Below are positions 40,600 through 54,999 of a stretch of 64,000 bases of DNA, in pieces. How positions within the stretch are numbered: the first letter of the stretch is position 1; every line of letters begins with the position of its first letter. Both the position numbers and the translations under genes were made by a program. The notes below the pieces were generated by a model. It saw only the letters and a list, made by a program, of their open reading frames with translations. It made no database searches and was not told the origin of the DNA. This DNA is from Steromphala cineraria. Taxonomy: Eukaryota > Mollusca > Gastropoda > Trochida > Trochidae. Location of the stretch: contig OU744736.1 of the NCBI GenBank assembly GCA_916613615.1, positions 7,885,724 to 7,949,723 of the forward strand, in the 5' to 3' direction.

Positions 40600-43500
40600 A
40601 CACCGGAGATTTGGGTGAATTCTAACCATCATAAGCCACTTAGGATATATCCATATTCAATAACTTATCAGGGCGGTACACCGGTAAATCGATATAAACT
40701 TGATTGACGATACACGTAGAATAGGTATTGACCCACGATTCGAAGTCGCGCACTTTAAGATAGTGATAAAATATAATGAATTCATGATAAACATTCTAAT
40801 TCCTACTAAAATTATTTGAACACATTTTGACTAAACATGTTATTTAGATAAAACATATAATTATCAAATTATATAAATCAAATAATCTGTAAATGAATGG
40901 ATAACTTCGTCAGTGAAATGTTCATTATAATTTCGTAGATATAGGTAGAATCATACCAAAATTGACAAGATTGTAAAGTTCAGAAATTTACTTCAGCTAC
41001 CAATTTCAAATACCCAGAGACATTACTTGGTCTTCTAAAACAGAAGCTTAATTCACAAAAGCCTATCACCTAGTATTATTAGTAAATACATTTTAAATTT
41101 TAGCACACATACTTAGTAAAATGTATGTTCTTGTCATTCTGTATCCAAGGGACAGTAACAATGACAGTTGCGAGTAATGCTGTTGTTAGTAACATATTTG
41201 CTATCTCTGACTATGAACAGGATATGACATTAAATAGTTATGTCTCGGAAAGCTATTGACATGATAATAACATAGAAAAAGTTGATGAAACGGCGATGAT
41301 TACTTTTTAAGTGATCCAGATTGCGATCAAGCCCCTCGCTAGCAACATTTCTCCGCCGTACACCTCGCTAGTTCCGGTGTACGGTTATGCACAGTGGTTA
41401 GAACATCAGTCGATATGATACTTGATAATTCTTTTATTCACGGCGATTAACCCTACCACCAACCCTAATCGTGTCGTATGAAGCGGCCCTACAATACCTG
41501 TTGACACACCAACAAGTTGCTAAATGATGATTTTGGAATACGAATGAGATAAAGTAGATTGACGTCAATATCGATACGTTAAGTAAGCCTGTTATTGTAT
41601 TCCCCCCTTTTGTTTTCTATGAAGGGTATCACTTTGTTTGAGAGATGAAGAATATTATCATTTTCGTATATCAATTTTAACAATAATTTCAATAAACAGG
41701 ATATAGTGCAATTTACCTGTAGTTGTCAATGTGATAAATGCAAACAAAAATTAACACTGGTTTTCCTTTTTATTGACTTTTTTATATTTGTTTGATGCTT
41801 TATCATACAAAAATGATAGTTGATAAATTTCAAATGTAACTTCTTCGGCCTTTTCATATTTGTTAAGGAATACAATTGTAATATCAGGGAAAATTCCCAA
41901 GTAAGATCAATCACTCATTCTATGAGTTTGAATGTCTTACAGTTCTACAACTGTTTCCGTTATGTGTTCAAGAATGTCCCGGCCTATTGCTCCATAATTC
42001 CTAGTAGCAAGACGAGGTATAAATCATTTAAAGACCAAGCCCTAAGCTTGCTGCTGCATCGAGTCAGCATTCGTTGTTTGAATCCGGACTGACAATCACT
42101 GGGAATGTATAGTTAACCTCATGGAGATTTCTGATTTGATCATGGTATACAAGTGCATCACGCTAACGAATTGCTAGAATCTGTGCTGAAATGCAGCAAG
42201 ACTCTATTCTAACTCGCCTTACGCGAGTTTTACCTTGCGGGAGAAATTTGCTCAGGTCAGGGCTTGTTATTTGGTATATTTATGACAGTATATAATCTTA
42301 TCGAAGTTGAAAACTTCCCTGTGCTATAGATTCAATCATACCAAAACGTAGTTTATTTAATGAGTTCTCACAAAAGGTGTGTATGGCCATGGCCATAAGC
42401 AATCTTTGCAATATGACAGCTTGTAAACCTCATTATTTACAATATTTTATGAACATAATTTTTTGTTTCCCAATATTGTTACCAATTTATCAAATTCATA
42501 TTCTCCAGGGGGAAGTTTCGTAAATGATATATTTTCATTTTCCTATTTAAATCTAATAACGTAGCTCAATCTATCACCATAACTATGTGAAAAGGTATAA
42601 AAATGTTTATGCAAATATGGTCATAAATAAATACATAAGTGGTAAAAGTTCTAATCTTTAATGCTAAAAATGAAGAGGTATAAATTTTAGACCAAACGTG
42701 TGCAGGTGAATACATTTATGAGGAAAGTAGGTCCACTATTGCACAATGCACATACATGATATATCTCGTTTATGACGAAATTAGAAATTGAGTCCCTACA
42801 TCATCCTTTTATTTTGTACTTAAAGAAAATGATAAGTCCTGTAAAAATGTTTGGAATTGTATAATAGTCGAATAGATATGCCATGTTGACTCCTTGGCTG
42901 AGTGCAAGAATATGTAAGTTTTTATAAGTGTAAGGGAGTCTTCGGAATCGGGGGAAATATTAATTAAGTCACGACACCCTGACTTTAGAGTTGAAACCTA
43001 CTAGTATGGTCTTGGATTATTCTTTTGCTTAATGCCTCTATTACCTACATGTATAAGTATAAAGGATTGCTAAACGAACAAAGGTACGTTTTCTTCGATA
43101 GTTTAGTTGTTTAAATTATCTCCAATAGATAATAGTCCACGCCAAACTTGATGTCAACGGAAGCTCAAACATCGTATCACTCATCCTCATTATGATGATT
43201 TATGATTTATAACGCACCAAGTGAAAACTGACGGAGGCCATTTTAGTGTGAAAAATAGGGATTGTGGAAAGAGTAGCTTTACCGAATATGTAACGATTCT
43301 TTAGAACCGCTTCATTTTTTGCGATTGGTAAAATGCTTTTCGTGCCACTTCCCTTTGTTTACCCGTGCTACTGTCACTGACTTACTGCACGAGTCACACA
43401 TTCCATACTTTTTCAATTGTGCTATTTATCTAAAGGTAGCTAGGTAAAAATATGATCAATTAGATGATTTTCGTTTAAGTAAGATGGCGGAAATATGTTG

Positions 43501-43650
43501 AAATCATAGCCTGGTCTGTTATTTATCATTGAAAATATTTCATGCGTAGTTACTATCACTTGGAGCTGACGATACATCAAACTTAAATGATTTCCACATT
43601 AATCCGTGCAGAACAGATGATAATGTGGCACACATATTAAATAGAATATA
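40600..43650. other. Gene-poor stretch
   Basis: AT-rich sequence. A possible SINE-related fragment lies at about 41340-41455 (CTCGCTAGTTCCGGTGTAC..CGGCGATTAACCCTA). Short open frames have no support. Confidence 0.4.
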
Positions 43651-43680
43651 ACCTTTGTTGTATAAAACCCTAGTCATCTA

Positions 43681-43764
43681 CATTCTCTCCCCACAGAGGC
43701 ACCTCAGTCACACCTGAATTAGCTAATTCAGGTGTGACTGAATTGCCTCTGTGGGGAGAGAATG
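43681..43764. mobile_element. Minimal palindromic MITE (CATTCTCTCCCC family) with 9-bp target duplication
   Basis: 84 bp: CATTCTCTCCCCACAGAGGC at the left, the exact inverse at the right, and an inner palindrome CAGTCACACCTGAATTAGCT / AATTCAGGTGTGACTG. It is flanked by AGTCATCTA at 43672-43680 and again at 43765-43773. It is the closest single copy to the 36541-40557 array. Confidence 0.9.
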
Positions 43765-43799
43765 AGTCATCTAATGATTGTTACATTTTGAACACAGCA

Positions 43800-46700
43800 A
43801 TGCACGTTCATCGAAATATGCGATTATGGCAAATGCGCATGGTAAAATTTAGGATTATAGTCAAAATAATCGTTACGCCTGATGCGATACTAAGGTCTTC
43901 TTTCCTGTACCAGTTTCTAGGAATATTTCATGACAATTAATGTTAACAGCTGAACCTAACAAAGCAGTTTTTATTAAAAAGTCGGTTAGGATTTTTACAC
44001 TCTCGTTGAACTCTATTGCCCGATTGCGTAAAATGGAAAGGAGTACAATTTTAGGGTATCCCAAGAAATGTAAAACACATGTTACTAAAAAAAAGTCAGT
44101 TTATTTAAACAATTAAATTAACTAGCGTATTTGTTTATTACCCGAATCCATTTCCCTTATAAAAGTGAATTAAAGGTGTTCACTGAAAATATTACGTTTG
44201 ATACTTTTTTCATCCAAAAATGGTTAACTCATTAGATATCGCTGTCTACAATACAATAATTTCATTGGTAAGCTTTAATCTAACTCGTTTTCATACATTT
44301 GCTATCAGAACACACTTGGGTCAGATTAACAATTAGCGGCTGGAGACAACAGTGCTGAGTAATGACATGTAGATTATTCATTTGACCTTGATATTGTTAT
44401 TGAGGGGTAGTAACGTGAGTTCGACCTTTGGGTCGAGGTAGAAATTTCTTTAAGTTCAATGTTATTGATAAGGGTTAATGGCATTTAATACATTTCTTAA
44501 AAATCGTGCATTTTTTTTCCTTTAGATGCCTGGTCCGCGTGTGTTCCATGTTATACCGACAGGGTCCCGATAGCTTCATTCCTCAAGAGAAGGCGGGTTT
44601 TCCTCATGAATACCTCATTCAATCATTATAACAAATGTGCCAATCTGCCGTGAAACGCTCTGGTGATGAGTATACAATATGAATAATGATAGCCTACTGA
44701 GATATTAGATGTTTATCAATACACCCTGACCTTCCATATTGATAAAAGCTATGCATTGATTCGTTAATGCGACCAGGATGTTTTCGTTGAAGTTGAATTT
44801 TGATTGCAGGGTGATTTCATTGAAATTAAATTTAGTTACTGCCATTCGTGCATTTTTAAAGGGTTTTTTTATATTTTCAAGTAAATACATTTATTTCACA
44901 TTTCTTTTGGTCTTATTGAATATTTTATGAAACATAACCACTTCTGTTACTTTTTACTATGTATATGTGCTTTTATTATATAATCAGCAAAAGAAATACT
45001 GGGTTTTATCAGAACATTACGTCTAGCAGCCTAGCTACCATCATGATATAGGGGCAAATATGCATTTCAAAAGTCATTTAATTACAAATTTAAGTAAAAA
45101 TCATACAATAAATAGAAAACTTGATGTGGATTTCCAAATACAAGGTTTATCATCTCGTGACATGGGTTAAGTTAATATTTCACCCGTGGCTGCGCCACTC
45201 TTCAAATACATAGGCTGTCGGTGAAATATACCTGGTATTTGAAAAACTACATTAATTATCTCCTAAATGTAGTATACAAGTCAATGTTTTCTACATTATC
45301 AAAAATATTCTATCACTGCACTGTATACTACATTTGTCTTGCTCTATTCACAAATGTTGAGCACTCTTCCAAACTCTTACAAGGCTAAACAACACAAAAC
45401 CACTTTGGTTTGTGCTATTTGTTAATTATCTCCTATATATTTTATGATTGAAAATAATGAATTCAAAGTATAGTTCTGTGGATGACGTATATATAATTAT
45501 CAAAAGAATGCCTTTTATACATATTGTTAGAGATTCCATCAATTAATGATTAAAGGGGCTTTTCAACACATGACAATGGATGCTTAATATCATAAACACT
45601 GAGTATTATTCTTCTAGACATTGATGCAAAGATATTTGAAATCGCCTTTGAACACTAATACCATTGAAATGGGAAATGCAGAGTAAATAATAATTTAAAC
45701 AAAGATAGTAAACTAGCCGTGCACGGATAGCTGTACTTTGAAGTCACGTAATAACCTTCAACATGTTGAGAAACCTTAAACCATTTGATAGAAAACCAAC
45801 AATGTGAAATGCATTTATACCAATCATCTTAAATCAAGGCTATTGCTTTTTCGAGTTTCTTGTATATATTATTGCGTGTTATGAAACCGAATCCGTTTGA
45901 ACTCCCCCTTCATTCTAAAATACAGTTCATCAAATATTTCTTAAACCACTTAATAAAACCGCTTTTTAATTTGAATTTTCCTTTTTATGTTTGCAAGGTC
46001 ATTGTTATATTTACTATACAATTTTAATTGTGAAAATAAAATTCGGTTGATTCAAAGAAACAGCTTTTTACAACGTTACCTTTACCTTTACACTTACATA
46101 ATTACTATACATGTTATTGACTCCCTTCATCCGTCGAAATAAATCATATTATATTTTTTATTGTCTCTGGTACTGCCTTCAAACAAAACAGATAATTAGT
46201 AACAAATACATCATAATGCACATTCGTGACCAGTTTGTGTGAAGTCCTTATTCTCTATATATTTCTTAAGAAGGATGTTAATTAAAACTAACAAGAAGGA
46301 AGTGTTTTAGAGTGTTTGCAAAATGCATGACTAAATTTATTCTAATTTGATATCAAAATAAGTTACCCTGCAAACACTTTTGTCATCAATTCTTCTCTCG
46401 AATGTATAGAACTAAATACATTCATTGTCGAACGAGTGTCGCTAAACTCCTCTGGTTTAAAGGCTTTGACAGAAGTCGGAAAAGAATTTCAATTTGTGGC
46501 GTTTCTATCATTACGCTATCTTGATTACATTCACGTTTATTCACATCCTCAATTTACTACACGATATAATATATCAAAATCAATAATTCTGGGCTTTATG
46601 CAAATAAATCACGTGATTATTCCAAGGATAAAGCTGTTTCAATTGGCTGGAAGAGGATGTTATGTTCCAAGTTGTCCAAAACAGGTAAAGAAAACAAACT

Positions 46701-46950
46701 TTAAGATATCATCCACCAAAATCGATACGGCTGGGCTTTATGCTAATTGTATTCCTCATATTTCACTGCAAGAAATGTCGAGTTTCTATTGGCTGATGAC
46801 GAGGATCAAGCCGTGTATGTTTACTACTGCACAAGGGAGGAACAACTCTCTGATTGGCTGAGAGTCCACCAAGGGGGTTTACTTCCCGGGAGAGATAGGG
46901 GAAGATTTCCTCATGTCGCAAGTATCATTTAAAGGTCTCGTATACAGGCT
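43800..46950. other. Gene-poor stretch with a few open frames
   Basis: The open frame at 46436-46861 and the overlapping one at 46747-46932 (+) have no family resemblance I can defend. ATTGGCTG occurs three times there. A possible acceptor followed by an open stretch lies at about 44524. Confidence 0.35.
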
Positions 46951-47049
46951 ATAGAGATACAGGTCATGCTTCAACTACTTCATCTTGTGTTTGTAAACTT
47001 CCATAAGCGTCCATTATCTAGTACGAAAAGTGTGAGCGGTAGTAATTGT

Positions 47050-47146
47050 TGTGGTTGTTGTAGTAAATGTGATTGTAGTGGTTACAGTAGTAGTAGTAGT
47101 AGTAGTAGAAGTAGTAGAAGTAGTACTGCTGGTAGAAGTACAAGAT

Positions 47147-47180
<34 letters not shown>

Positions 47181-47353
47181 TAGTAGTAGCAGTAAAAGTA
47201 GTAGCAGAAGTAGTAGTTGTAGCAGTAAAAGTAGTAGTAGTTGTAGTAATACTGGTAGTAGTAGTAGTAGTAGTAGTAGTAGCAGTAAAAGTAGTAGCAG
47301 TAGTTGTAGTAGTAGTAGTAGTAGCAGTAAAAGTAGTAGTAGTAGTAGTACTG

Positions 47354-47400
<47 letters not shown>

Positions 47401-47640
47401 TGCAGTAAAAGTAGTAGTTGTAGTAGTAGTACTGGTAGTAGTAATTGAAGTAGTGGCTGTAGTAGACGCAGTAGTTCTAGTATTAGTAGAAGTAAAAGTA
47501 AGGTATTAGTAAATGTAGTTGTGGTGTTAATAGTAATAACATTAGTAACAGTACGTAGTAGTTGTTGTTGTTGTTGTTTTTGTAGTTGTGGTTGTAGTTG
47601 AAGTAGTAGAAGTAGTAATAGTAGTAATAGTAGTTCTGCA
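47050..47640. repeat. (AGT)n trinucleotide array with interruptions
   Basis: AGT units with interspersed AGC, TGT and AAA variants. All three forward frames are low-complexity (Ser- or Val-rich) and the reverse frame is Leu-rich; none is a credible gene. Confidence 0.93.
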
Positions 47641-48097
47641 AAATATGTTTTATTTTCTATTAATTTCGGACCCGGTAGCAAGCTCCAGAACAAGACATTA
47701 CATTGTAGCTGGCGCTTCATTGATACCGGGCAACAAGGCAGTTCTAGGTTCTTGGCAACAGGGGAAGATCTCGCATCAGAGGACAACACACAACATTAGT
47801 TTTGATACCTGTTGTAAAGGGTCGTATAGGGTCTTGCAATACTTGTTTGTTTTAATTTTCAATATCTTATGATATACTCATATAGGCAGGTTATATTAAA
47901 CAACGGAACACACAAATACAAAATATACAATACAGCATACACATTGTTTTTGACCAACAAGTAACGTAAAGTTAACATCTGGGTCAAGGAGGAAGCGTCT
48001 GATGATGGTACGGTAATCTATTTACAGAACAATTATATTCAAAAGGATTCACTTTCTGATGAAAAGTCAAGTTTATCAACTCTACAGCTAGGCCCCT

Positions 48098-48440
48098 TTA
48101 AATGGGCTGTAGCACGTTTTTAGGGGGAACATAGAGTGATGTCAGGAAAATGAAAATAAATTCTTCCAATTGAAATACAATGTATTTACACTAAATGAAG
48201 CAGTAATAAATCAAATATCTGATGTAAAATTTAGCCATATGCATGGGATTATGTTTTCTTACACAAAATGAATTAAAGGTGTTCACATAAGAATGGCCGC
48301 CAATGGACTTTATGGGAATCTTTATAATTTGTTCTCTGACTATTGATGATTGGTTTGTGTTATGAGATTCTTGACGTACAATTATCAGTGAAAATTTAAA
48401 AATATAAACTTGTTTTTTAAAAGTGATATTGCCCCTTTAA
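48098..48440 (-). mobile_element. TTAA-flanked MITE, copy 3 (inverted)
   Basis: The left end TTAAATGGGCTGTAGCACG is mutated and the right end is TTGCCCCTTTAA. The interior (AATGGCCGCCAATGGA) is in reverse orientation to copies 1 and 2. Confidence 0.8.
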
Positions 48441-49039
48441 ACCACAATATTGAATTAACTCTACATATGGTGTTATCACGGATAGTCGTAACGCATTACA
48501 GCAGACCTATAATTTATGTCAGGGATGCCCTGCTTTAACTATCCAGTTGGATTCTACTTCAGGGTGTTGTCTACTTCCCAAAATATGGGTTAGTTATGCC
48601 ATATATTTAATGTTGAGGTAATTAACCTGAGTTATTGAGGAATGGGTGAATAATAAATAACTTTGGGTGAAATTTATAAGCGTTTGATAATTGAATAATA
48701 ATTCATATTAACTGTCGTTTATATATCATATATTATCAAAATAGTTATCTAAATGATATCATAAAGGTTTGAACGGTTCTGGAAAGTCCGGAGAGGCTGT
48801 GTAGGAATGTAAATCATTATTGTAAATATTTCATTTCATTATGATATAAATCATGAAAAATAAGCAAACATGGTCTAATTTGTTTCAATAGCCAATTGAA
48901 TATGTCATACAGGGTAGCATTACACTTTCCTTTTTATATGTGCGATGCAATGTCTTGACATGTTTTATTCAAGGACATAAGGACATTTATGGAAGGTCAA
49001 CTTCTTTATTGAGGACTGTAGCGACGTTTCGGTATATGA

Positions 49040-49430
49040 TTAATATTACTTAACGTTGACGATATCGTCATTTTAACTGAAACGAATGATGACATGCAAA
49101 GTATTCGAGCAGTATTGCAAAAGGTGAAAAATAATCGCTAATTTATAAAAAAAAGTATGTTATTGTTTCTTCGAAAGGATATTGCAGAAGGAACTATGAC
49201 TTTACGTTTAATGATTCACCTATTGACACTGTAAATTAATATATGTACCTTGGTGTAGTTTTCGCTGGAAATGGTCGTTTTGTTGGAGCAATCACACGCC
49301 TCATTGTACAGTTTAAGAAGAAAAGTTTGGTATTATCTTAAGCATACATCAATCGATATTTCAATAAATCTTCAGCTGAAATTGATTGATACTCTTGTCA
49401 AACCAATCCTCCTTTCAGAGCAGAAACTGG
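49040..49430 (+). mobile_element. LINE RT fragment
   Basis: LNVDDIVILTET (a Y/F-x-DD palm motif) is followed after a frame break by YMYLGVVFAGNG and a thumb-like stretch. Several stops. The unrelated-looking end AATAAAATTTCTGTTCTG at about 50476-50493 may be the 3' end of the same LINE. Confidence 0.6.
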
Positions 49431-49729
49431 GTCTTTAACGTGTCCATTAACGCGCCATTAAAAGTATAAATTATAACGAACAGGGCAAAAATTATATGCT
49501 GTATTGACAAACTAAATGCTACTTTGTATATATATACAATGTCATGTACATTTTATTTTTCAAGAGCTCAGTGTTATTTTCCATTGAGTGAGATAGGCTA
49601 TTTGAGAGAGAGAGTTTAGTCCTGTATTGAAGGCCACGTGGCCCAGTGTACAATATTGGAACATCATACATTTCCATGGTAACATTTATACATTAACATA
49701 TTTATATCTAAACAGGTGTGCTAAGCATA

Positions 49730-49948
49730 TTATTTGTACATATTCCTTTTCAAAAACATTGCTAGTGGTCTCAATATTCTTTCAATTTTACATGACATCA
49801 ATTGTATAAATTTATTGAAAATAATAATCAGGTATAAGTTGTTTTCTGCTTTCTTGAAAAAAGGACATACAAGGAGGAAAAAGAATTCATCTTCCAACCC
49901 ATCTAAATTACATTTGTGACAAATCAGGCAAGATTGATGTACATTCAC
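49730..49948 (-). mobile_element. LINE C-terminal Cys/His region fragment (antisense)
   Basis: The minus-strand open frame contains CLICHKCNLDGLEDEFFFLL and then VCPFF, the C-x2-C..EDE-x-(H/F)-F-L-L-x-C-P signature found at the C-terminus of CR1/L2-like ORF2 proteins. It is opposite to the RT fragment just before it, so two insertions or an inversion are needed. Confidence 0.55.
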
Positions 49949-50609
49949 GCTTCAGTTGTATTTTAAGATTTTCCATTGCTGCCAAGTGTCAAGCATATCC
50001 TGCAGGAGACCCTACTGTTATATTTGGCTAAACCAGTCTGTACCTTGGCTTAACAATGATGTGCAACTTGTTCTCATCAGTTTAAACAGACATTGTGGCG
50101 TTTTGCCATTTAATCCTTAAAAGAATATTTCTGTGTTCTGTATTAACAATCTCTCAATTTAGAACCGTATTTGCTGCAATTACCATATTTCTATAGACGT
50201 TAGTTATCTACATTTTGAACATCAAATCACAGATTTCCCAGGGGAAATTGGCCTTGGTCCGGCATTGAAAGATCTGAGACGAACACCAATTTGTATAATA
50301 CAGACCAGCATTAAATGTACTGAGATGCCAATTTATAACCCTTATATTGATAAATTTGTATATCTGATGAAATGTGATTATTCCCAATTCCCCAACTTCT
50401 CAAAACTGAACTTTATACAATGATATGTTATAAAATAATGTATGTTACAATATGTTACAATATGCCATTTTCGAGAATAAAATTTCTGTTCTGTTCTGGT
50501 ATAGATCTTTATACCGTTTTCAAGCATATGGGGATCTCTTTTGATCTGTTTTCACGGAGGACCAAAAACTGACAATACTTCGGCTTCAGCTCGACGGCGT
50601 AGAGTGTAA

Positions 50610-50936
50610 TCATGTGTGTAATCTGTGAGTGGTGTGACACTGCCCCACTTGATGTTGTGTGTTGTGGAAAATCGGTGATGTGTTCCGAAATTGCTGATTT
50701 GGCGTCAGCTTTGCTAGTAGATTTATTGAATGTTGAGTGGTCTTGATGATTCTCATAAATAGCTTACACACCCGCCTATGATTGTCGCTGCTGTTGTTCT
50801 GTTGAATTTCGGAGAGGGTAGCATGAGAGAAATAGATGTCTGTGCCCCCTTTCTGCTCGAGAAGACGACTGATGTGACGTCTTGTCGATGTGTGGACGTG
50901 AGATGCGAATTGGGGAAGTGACAGGCTCCATCTCAC
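50610..50936 (-). CDS. Unrecognised open frame, 108 codons, next to the ACT array
   Basis: ATG at 50936 is followed by a polar, compositionally normal protein (HVHTSTRRHISRLLEQKGG..). The region has more GC than its surroundings. No family is recognised and no intron boundaries are evident. It could be part of a transposable element or a chance frame. Confidence 0.2.
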   Translation of the reverse strand: MRWSLSLPQFASHVHTSTRRHISRLLEQKGGTDIYFSHATLSEIQQNNSSDNHRRVCKLFMRIIKTTQHSINLLAKLTPNQQFRNTSPIFHNTQHQVGQCHTTHRLHT

Positions 50937-50940
50937 CCAT

Positions 50941-50946
50941 TATTAT

Positions 50947-51024
<78 letters not shown>

Positions 51025-51158
51025 CCATACTACTTCTACTACTACCCATACTACTACTACTACTACCCATACTACTTCTACTACTACCCATACTACTTCT
51101 ATTACTACCCATACTACTTCTACTACTACTACTTCTACTACTACTACTACTACTACTT

Positions 51159-51210
<52 letters not shown>

Positions 51211-51996
51211 CCATACTACTTCTACTACTACCCATACTACTACTACTACTACCCATACTACTTCTACTACTACCCATACTACTTCTATTACTACCCATAC
51301 TACTTCTACTACTACCAATACTACTTCTACTACTACCCATACTACTTCTACTACTACCCATACTACTTCTACTACTACCCATGCTACTTCTACTACTACC
51401 CATACTACTACTACTACTACTACCCATACTACTTCTACTACTACCCATACTACTACTACTACTACTACTACTACCCATACTACTTCTACTACTACTACTA
51501 CTACCCATACTACTTCTACTTCTACTACTACCCATACTACTACTTCTACTGCTACCCACACTACTTCTACTACTTCTACTACCCATACTACTTCTACTAC
51601 TACTACTACCCATACTACTTCTACTCCTACTACTACCCATACTACTACTTCTACTACTACCCATACTACTTCTACTACTACTACTACCCATACTACTTCT
51701 ACAACTACTACTCATACTACTTCTACTACTACTACTACTACCCATACTACTTCTACTACTACTACCCATAGTACTTCTACTACTACTACTACCCATACTA
51801 CTTCTACTTCTACTACTACCCATACTACTACTTCTACTACTACCCACACTACTTCTACTACCCATACTACTTCTACTACTACTACTACCCATACTACTTC
51901 TACTTCTACTACTACCCATACTACTACTTCTACTACTACCCATACTACTTCTACTACTACTACTACCCATACTACTTCTACTACTACTACTACCCA

Positions 51997-52030
<34 letters not shown>

Positions 52031-54214
52031 GCTACTTCTACTACTACTACTACCCATACTACTTCTACTACTACTACTACCCATAGTACTACTACTACTA
52101 CTACCCATACTACTTCTACTACTACCCATACTACTACTACTACTACCCATACTACTTCTACTACTACCCATACTACTTCTATTACTACCCATACTACTTC
52201 TACTACCCATACTACTTCTACTACTACCCATACTACTTCTACTACTACTACTACCCATACTACTTCTACTACTACCCATACTACTTCTACTACTACCCAT
52301 GCTACTTCTACTACTACCCATACTACTTCTACTACTACCCATACTACTACTACTTCTACTACTACTACTACCCATACTACTTCTACTACTACTACTACTA
52401 CCCATACTACTTCTACTTCTACTACTACCCATACTACTACTTCTACTACTACCCACACTACTTCTACTACTTCTACTACCCATACTACTTCTACTACTAC
52501 TACTACCCATACTACTTCTACTTCTACTACTACCCATACTACTACTTCTACTACTACCCATACTACTTCTACTACTACTACTACCCATACTACTTCTACT
52601 ACTACTACTACTACCCATACTACTTCTACTACTACTACCCATAGTACTTCTACTACTACTACTACCCATACTACTTCTACTTCTACTACTACCCATACTA
52701 CTACTTCTACTACTACCCACACTACTTCTACTACTTCTACTACCCATACTACTTCTACTACTACTACCCATACTACTTCTACTTCTCCTACTACCCATAC
52801 TACTACTTCTACTACTACCCATACTACTTCTACTACTACTACTCATACTACTTCTACTACTACTACTACTACCCATACTACTTCTACTACTACTACCCAT
52901 AGTACTTCTACTACTACTACTACCCATACTACTTCTACTTCTACTACTACCCATACTACTACTTCTACTACTACCCACACTACTTCTACTACTTCTACTA
53001 CCCATACTACTTCTACTACTACTACCCATACTACTTCTACTTCTCCTACTACCCATACTACTACTTCTACTACTACCCATACTACTTCTACTACTACTAC
53101 TACCCATACTACTTCTACTACTACTACTACCCATACTACTTCTACTACTACTACTACTCATACTACTTCTACTACTACTACTACCCATACTACTTCTACT
53201 GCTACTACTACCCATACTACTTCTACTACTACTACTACCCATACAACTTCTACTACTACTACTACCCATACTACTTCTACTACCACTACTACCATACTAC
53301 TTCTAATACTACTACTACCCATACTTCTTCTACTACTACTTCTACCCATACTACTTCTACTACTACTACTACCCATACTTCTACTACTACTACTACCCAT
53401 ACTACTTCTACTACTACTACTACCCATACTACTTCTACTACTACTACTACCCATACTACTTCTACTACTACTACTACCCATACTACTTCTACTACTACTA
53501 CTACTACTACCCATACTACTTCTACTACTACTGCCCATACTACTTCTACTACTACTACTACCCATACTACTTCTACTACTACTACTACCCATACTACTTC
53601 TACTACTACTACTATCCATACTACTTCTACTACTACTACTACCCATACTACTTCTACTACTACTACTACTACCCATACTACTACTACTACTACCCATACT
53701 ACTTCTACTACTACTACTACCCATACTACTTCTACTTCTACTACTACCCATACTACTTCTACTACTACTACCTATACTTCTTCAACTACTACTACCCATA
53801 CTTCTACTACTACTACTACCCATACTACTTCTACTACTACTACTACCCATACTACTTCTACTACTACCCATACTACTTCTACTTCTACCCATACTACTTC
53901 TACTACTACCCATACTACTTCTACTACTACTACCTATACTACTTCTACTACTACTACCCATACTACTTCTACTACTTCTACTACCCATACTACTTCTACT
54001 ACTACTACCCATACTACTTCAACTACTACTACCCATACTACTTCTACTACTACTTCCCATACTACTTCTACTACTACTACCCATACTACTTCTACTACGA
54101 ATATTACTATAGCCACCACCACCACTACTATTGTTGCTACTACTAATTCCTCTTCTTCTACTACTTGTACTTCTGTTTCTACTTCTACTTCTACTACTAC
54201 TACTACTACTACTT

Positions 54215-54254
<40 letters not shown>

Positions 54255-54256
54255 TT

Positions 54257-54299
<43 letters not shown>

Positions 54300-54550
54300 T
54301 TCTACTTCTACTACTACTACTTCTACTTCTACTTCTACTTCTACTTCTACTTCTACTACTACTACTAATTCTACTACTACTACTACTACTACTTCTACTT
54401 CTACTTCTACTTCTACTTCTACTTCTACTTCTACTTCTACTTCTACTACTACTACTACTACTTCTACTACTTCTACTTCTACTTCTACTTCTACTACAAC
54501 TATCACTGCTTCTAATACTTATACTACTACTTCTACTTCTACTTCTTCTT

Positions 54551-54584
<34 letters not shown>

Positions 54585-54880
54585 TTCTACTACAACTATC
54601 ACTACTTCTTATACTTTTACTGCTACTACTAGTACTACTACTATTCGGCTTTTACGTATGCTTAGACTACTTCTACTGCTTCTACACCTACTTCTACTTC
54701 TACCTTTTTTTCGTCTACTTCTACTTCTACTTCTACTTCTACAACGGCGTCTACTTCTCATACAGATATTTATGTTAGGTAATACTTTTTACTATAACTT
54801 CTTCTACTACAGCAACTTCAATTACAACCATTATTATTACTTCTACTACAAATTCCAATAATACTTATACTACTTATACT
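50941..54880. repeat. Giant (ACT)n-derived satellite, about 3.9 kb
   Basis: From 50941 to about 54100, CCCATACTACTTCTACTACT-like units of 21-27 bp alternate with pure ACT runs. From about 54170 onward the array is ACT/TCT only, then decays. The apparent 1076-codon forward frame and its reverse counterparts are low-complexity by-products of a period divisible by 3. Confidence 0.95.
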
Positions 54881-54999
54881 TCTACTGCTATAAACATACT
54901 TTGTCATAATGAAAACATATATTTGAAAACTTACAATTCGCAATGAAATTGTGAACTAATTTGTGATCCATGCAAAACTTTGTAATCTATTCAAATTTG

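Noticed and set aside
43180..43270. Possible seventh TTAA-MITE copy (GGAGGCCATTTTAGTGTG)
   Set aside because: Only a short internal resemblance; no terminal repeats found.
46650..46690. Second THAP start (GCYVPSCPKQ followed by GTAAAG)
   Set aside because: Only one short C-x4-C match, with no FP motif and no supporting start codon.
46966..47789. Ser-rich, Val-rich and Leu-rich frames
   Set aside because: By-products of the AGT array.
47640..47820. Possible carbohydrate-binding (CBM20-like) exon (GNKAVLGSWQQGK)
   Set aside because: Match is limited to a few residues, with no second conserved strand or splice sites.
50882..54112. 1076-codon Thr/His-rich frame, possible mucin
   Set aside because: Pure trinucleotide satellite; every frame on both strands is open over long stretches, there is no signal peptide or splice structure, and it drifts into poly-Leu/Ile after a slip.
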